From contig NC_084804.1 of the NCBI RefSeq assembly GCF_963583255.1, positions 15,938,723 through 16,002,722 on the forward strand: a stretch of 64,000 nt of DNA, given 5' to 3'. Source of the stretch: Pyrus communis (Eukaryota; Streptophyta; Magnoliopsida; Rosales; Rosaceae). The position numbers and the translations under genes are program-made. Positions 59,799 to 64,000 of the stretch are shown here, piece by piece. The notes below the pieces were generated by a model. It made no database searches, was not told where the DNA came from, and worked only from the letters and a program-made list of their open reading frames with translations. Position 1 is the first letter of the stretch; the number at the start of each line of letters is the position of its first letter.

Positions 59799-60999
59799 TG
59801 TAACAACCCATCCCCAAATATTACGATTTTTATAATTTTAAAAAGTGAATTTACGAAAATGCCTTCGAGGAAAAACGTTGATCGTCTTGTCGTGTCATGT
59901 AAGGTCCATTTCCTTGGCGTATCCTTGTTCGACTTGTCGATACAAACGCGTGGATGCAAGTGGAATCGAATTTGGAGCTAAAACGAAGATTTTAAGGGAT
60001 TCAGAACGATAAGGGTAGTTTGGTAAATTTACAATTGGAGATATTTCTCCATCATGGACCATTAGGGTGGTGACATGTGGCAATTTTTTTCCCTCTCGTG
60101 ATTTCTCTATCTCTTTCTAGAACTCTCCATCTCTCTCTTTTTCCCTCTCTTCTTTCTATTCTTTCCTTGGGAAACTTTCCCTCTCACCATTTTCTCCCTC
60201 CCTCCGAGCACATCACCACCCACCCCCTCGCCTCTTTGGTGAGCCCTCAGACCACATGAACCCTCTAGATCACCACCATCTTCTCTCCTTATTTCTTTCT
60301 CTCTCAGGTTTGTGATCACTATCCAAAAACAGTAGAGGTTCTCGACAACTTCGACCTAGGTAAGACTCAGGATTCCTTTGATCTTTCTCTTTTTGATGTA
60401 TTGAGTTAACTTACCAATTATATGTGTGATTTGATGACGAATTGATACAGAAATGCCTCGGGGAATTGTTTTCTAGTTTTCGATGAGAAACCCAGAGGCT
60501 TGTGAGCCATTTTTCGGCCAACGCCGATGATAACTTGGCCCTGCTTTGGTATAGACTTGTTCTCCATGTTTCCAGCTTCAATATGGCTTTTGAATCATCA
60601 ATTTTGGTTGAGTTTTGACCCCAAAACGGAGCTGGGGAAGTTTTCTAGCCAAAACCCCTAGAAACCGATGTTCTTCTTCGTTGGGTCTGGCAACCCATGA
60701 ACCTAATCGGGTCGACCCGACCTGTAACCCAAAACCAGCTCAAATATTTAGGCCATGTAAACCAGGCCTAAACCCAATCCAATAACCTAGCCTAAATCCA
60801 TAAACCATTAGCCTTAACCCAGGCCTAACCTAGAAAATGGCCCAACCTAGCAGATCTGACTCAGACCCAAACCCAGCTTTCTAGGCCAGCGTGTGGGTGC
60901 GTGTCATGGCTGACGCGTGGAGCACACGGGCCTTCGCCGGGGGTACTGTGCTTCGCCGACGTTCACAGCGGAGCACAGTACCTCTAGTGGAGTCACAGG

Positions 61000-61295
61000 T
61001 GCCACGTGTCACCACCCTAATGGCCCATGATGGAGAAATATCTCCAATTGTAAAATTACCAAAATACCTTTATCATTTCAAGTCCCATAAAATCTTCGTT
61101 TTAGCTCCAAATTCAATTTCGCTTGCACCCCGCGTTCATAGCAACGAGTACTACAAGAATACGCTAACAGAATTGACCTTATGTGACAAGACAAAGTGGT
61201 CCACAAAAGTCAACTTTTTTTCCTCGAAGGACATTTTCGTAATATCACACTATAAAAATTATAAAAACCCAAAATATTGGGGATGGGTCGTTACA
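61000..61295 (-). repeat. Inverted copy of the repeat's own 5' end
   Basis: The reverse complement starts TGTAACGACCCATCCCCAAT and runs with substantial identity (visibly higher in the last ~100 bp) to 59799-60082, ending GGTGGTGACACGTGGCA. Transcription through both arms could give a ~290-bp stem with a ~0.9 kb loop. Confidence 0.85.
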
Positions 61296-61437
61296 AATAT
61301 GTGATTTTGAGTTATGTTTTCGGTGCTTATTTAGTGGGTTATCATACAACACATTCACATAACACGGGTATGTAGACGTCTATGGACATAGGACACAACC
61401 AAGACTAGTGTCAGTGTGTGATATATGTATATGTTTA

Positions 61438-61558
61438 TTCTCTAGTGTAACCCAAAGTCGTACAGCTTCACCTTTAGGTGATGGACCTTTTGTTTCTTTT
61501 CTGGTATAATCCAGAGTTGTACAACTTCACCTTCGGGTGATGGACCCACTGCATATAC

Positions 61559-61599
<41 letters not shown>

Positions 61600-61795
61600 T
61601 CTCTGGCATAACCCGGAGTCATACAGCTTCACCTTCGGGTGATGAACCTATTGCATATACATATATATATTATATGTATCTTCTCTGGTGTAACTTGGAG
61701 TTGTACAACTTCACCTTCAGGTGATGGACCATGATTTCTTCACTGGCGTAACCTAGTGTCGTACATCTTCACCTTTGGTGGTGGTTATGCCTTCA
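61438..61795. repeat. Five-unit tandem array with UUCG-type hairpins
   Basis: Units built on CTGGYRTAACCCRGAGT-GTACARCTTCACC each contain a short hairpin at 61468-61481, 61527-61540, 61629-61642, 61711-61724 and 61769-61782. Two units have the exact TCACC-TTCG-GGTGA form. Unit spacing varies because (AT)n tracts have expanded between units (61560-61598, 61652-61677). Confidence 0.85.
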
Positions 61796-62354
61796 GGCCA
61801 CTATGATACCTCTAGTGGGTATAGCATTGATAAGATTTATGAATTTGCCTTCAAGTGGCAATAACACCATTATCGAGCATTGTTTTACACGTACATGTTT
61901 TACAAACATTTTTCATGACATACTAGAGTTTTCAGAAAACCTATTATGTAGTATTATATGTGTTTTCAAAACAGGGGGTTAGTATGTTCATAAAGAAAAT
62001 GATTTTCTTATTATTAGTACTATTATTATAAACCGTGGTCCACTCACTTTTTTGGTTGTACGTCCCCTTAAGGATCTAGATTTGAGGCACACGATCCCGG
62101 CGTCAGGGCATTTCTACGTAGGGATCTTCGAGTCTTCTCAGGGTATGACTCATTCCTTTGTTTGTGCCTTTTTATAATAATCCTTTCACATTATTCTTGA
62201 TTAGTTGTATACTCTGAACACGTTTTTGCATTTGCGTATTTCATTATATTTATATATTTTGTTGCATGCATGTTAAAATGGCTTCGTCACCCTCAGGTAT
62301 CGGCTAGCACGTGCCTATCCTGTTATTTGGAGATATTGGGATCGGGGCGTGTCA

Positions 62355-63830
62355 TGGACTCTCTCTTCTCCTTGAAACTTATAAGTCTCCTCTTAAAACA
62401 TATATGAGACCCAACACCTAATAAGACTATGCAACATGTGCAATGAATTTGATTATAAATCCCCAGCAGGCGTCAACATTCAACATTTAGAGAATATTAA
62501 GTTTAAAAGAAATTGAAGAGATGCAAAAAAAAAAAAAAAGTTGATTAGCCCAGCTCACCCAAATCAAACCCACATAAGAAACTAATAGATCTAAGACAAT
62601 GTGAAGTGAATTTTGAGTTTTATAAAGTTGACTTTCAAGTTTTTTTTTGGGGGGGGGGGGGGGGATTGGGATCAAAATTGAGTTTCAAGGGGCAAAGTGA
62701 AGCAAATTGAGTTTCATGCAATAAGGTGGCGATTTTTGAGTTACAGGAAACAAAATGAGATTAAAATCGAGTTCTAGAGGGCATAGCTAAAAATAATTCT
62801 TTTTATTTTTTATTTTTTATTTTTTTAATTGTACAAACATCTATCTTCCAAATACTTTAGAACAGGCATTTACAGTATTTTGTTGGCTAAAAACTCTCCA
62901 ATGACAAGCTGTAAAATACTTATTTTAGTCGGAAAATGTAAATTTATAGTTTTCTACATCTTTAGAAAGTGGATTCCACTAGTTAACAAAGTAATCCTGA
63001 AACTACATGCCACGTAAAGCTCTAATATTGTTTTTACATCTTAAATTTGCATACTTCTATTACATATACTCTAATATTGATTAAGAATGTCAATATTACT
63101 ATTTGTGTGTATTGAAAATTTTTAGTACTTTCTACCAACTTATGGAAAAGGTATTGGATGCACCTAGACCATGGAATCGTTGTCAAACACGCGTTTTACG
63201 TTTTTCTTTTTGGTTGGAAAACTCTTTAATGGACATAATGTAAATATCTCTATCTACGTTGAAAAGTATAAGTGAAGGTGTAAATTTAGAGGTGAGTCCC
63301 GTCTGTTAAAAAGCAAGAAGTAAATAGATCTCAAAGTTACATTTTCACCATTGGACAAGAGGATTTACTAAAAACGTAAAATGAGATGTAAACATGACTT
63401 TTGCATCTCAAAATACTGTAATTTAGAAATAGAGAATCAACCATGAATGCAAAAAACGACTTTATTGTTTTGTCCAACAGAGTTAACCCAAATCTACAAG
63501 GAATGAATGATGCCCTAGATTGAATCAAACTGTTAAACACATTAAGTGGCATATCATGATTTGTCTCCACAAAGAAACATTCGAGCTTTATGTGAAAGAA
63601 TATATATATGCTTCCAATTGGATATTATTGCACATAATACACATTAAGATACACATACACACATACACACACACACACACAGAGTAATGATGAAAAATCA
63701 AATCCAACAAGCGAACAAGTTCTGATATATATCCATCAACGGTGAAGCAGTACTATAGGAAAAGCCAAACAAGAAAAAGCAATAGAGGACAACTTAAAGT
63801 ACTGCAAAAGAAAACAGATGAATTTTTTTT
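62355..63830. other. Spacer
   Basis: A 16-base G run (62649-62664) follows a T run. No gene recognised; open frames (62829, 63337) have no domain. (CA)n at about 63650-63682. Confidence 0.4.
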
Positions 63831-63951
63831 AGGAAATTATTATTGGCATTCTAAATTTCACACTCTACATTACAAATTTTTTATATTTAAAAATAATAAT
63901 ACAGTTGTGAGGAGTGTATAATAAGATTTTTGGAATGCCAATAACACTTCC
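63831..63951. mobile_element. ~120-bp palindromic MITE, copy 3
   Basis: 'aggaaattattattggcatt' and 'agatttttggaatgccaata' with 'acacttcc' are inverted ends; same family as 46093-46216. Confidence 0.75.
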
Positions 63952-64000
63952 TTTTTTTTTTTTTTTTTTTTTTTTAGATTTGGGAAAATGAAGCTTTTTT
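63952..64000. other. Right window edge, poly-T
   Basis: A T-run of about 20 and 25 further bases; nothing else. Confidence 0.5.

Larger units (their letters stand above)
59799..62354 (+). mobile_element. Solo-LTR-like repeat (2.56 kb) with internal inverted arms
   Basis: It starts TGTAACAACCCATCCCC and ends GATCGGGGCGTGTCA; the flanks TGTAC (59794-59798) and TGGAC (62355-62359) form a 4-of-5 duplication. An inverted copy of its first ~284 bp lies at 61000-61295. The 3' part contains a hairpin tandem repeat array and the 'ggcttcgtcaccctcaggta' block shared with the 37816-41808 repeat. The frames at 60107 and 60891 are judged non-coding. A large gypsy-type LTR is the best guess. Confidence 0.6.

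Noticed and set aside
59895..61304. Two open frames (minus 59895-60083 and plus 60891-61304) that encode the same peptide segment, suggesting conserved coding
   Set aside because: They lie in the inverted arms of one repeat, so the shared peptide follows from DNA duplication, not from selection on protein.
1..64000. CRISPR arrays, operons, or bacterial-type systems
   Set aside because: The window is plainly plant nuclear DNA; the only regular arrays are microsatellites, the 57-bp leader repeat and the hairpin array in the LTR-like element.
1..64000. Organelle-derived insertions (NUPT/NUMT)
   Set aside because: I recognised no chloroplast or mitochondrial gene sequence, although a database search could still reveal short pieces.

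Overview
The window is nuclear DNA of a flowering plant. It has intron-rich genes with GT-AG splice sites, a TIR-NBS-LRR locus, Ty1-copia elements, a Cassandra-type LTR carrying 5S rRNA sequence, tRNA-derived SINEs and many MITEs in AT-rich spacers. The transposon assemblage and the acidic-tailed TNL suggest Rosaceae, probably apple or pear; that placement is inference from memory, not a search result.

Only two genes look intact. (1) HCF244 (+, 8289-15326, eight exons, 399 aa) is a chloroplast atypical SDR protein needed for psbA translation and photosystem II assembly. Its last intron holds a 4.2 kb antisense Ty1-copia element with a perfect 5-bp target duplication. (2) A DUF630/DUF632 protein of the NRG2/REL2 family (+, 52618-56892, four exons, 813 aa) has an N-myristoylation signature. 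A third locus, a TNL resistance gene on the minus strand (about 1510-5113), is a pseudogene with several frameshifts, two in-frame stops and an internal deletion. It still shows an acidic 8-residue repeat tail after its C-JID domain.

Layout: 1-1500 spacer and MITEs; 1.5-5.1 kb TNL pseudogene (-); 5.2-8.2 kb SINE tails and MITEs; 8.2-15.3 kb HCF244 with nested copia; 15.3-25.4 kb spacer with a SINE, a 120-bp tandem duplication, MITEs and a Cassandra solo LTR; 25.4-28.8 kb a CACTA element carrying a fragment of a cap guanine-N7 methyltransferase gene, itself split by a solo LTR; 30.4-36.8 kb an old decayed Ty1-copia element; 37.8-41.8 kb a large LTR-like repeat interrupted, inside TA-rich microsatellite, by an endogenous caulimovirid (plant pararetrovirus) fragment; 42.35-44.0 kb a hAT element carrying fragments of two host genes (GAUT13/14-like and PEPR-type receptor kinase); 44.2-45.7 kb a second hAT element with a nested MITE; 46-48.7 kb MITEs; 48.7-52.2 kb spacer; 52.2-57 kb the DUF630/632 gene; 57-64 kb spacer, SINE, MITEs and a 2.56 kb solo-LTR-like repeat with inverted arms and a hairpin repeat array.

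The two intact genes have no visible functional link. The most notable content is the nested transposon record: two elements from different superfamilies that captured host exons, a viral fragment in a TA repeat, and a retroelement tolerated in an intron of a photosynthesis gene. No wholly new system is proven here. All alignments, divergence counts and exon boundaries were made by eye.
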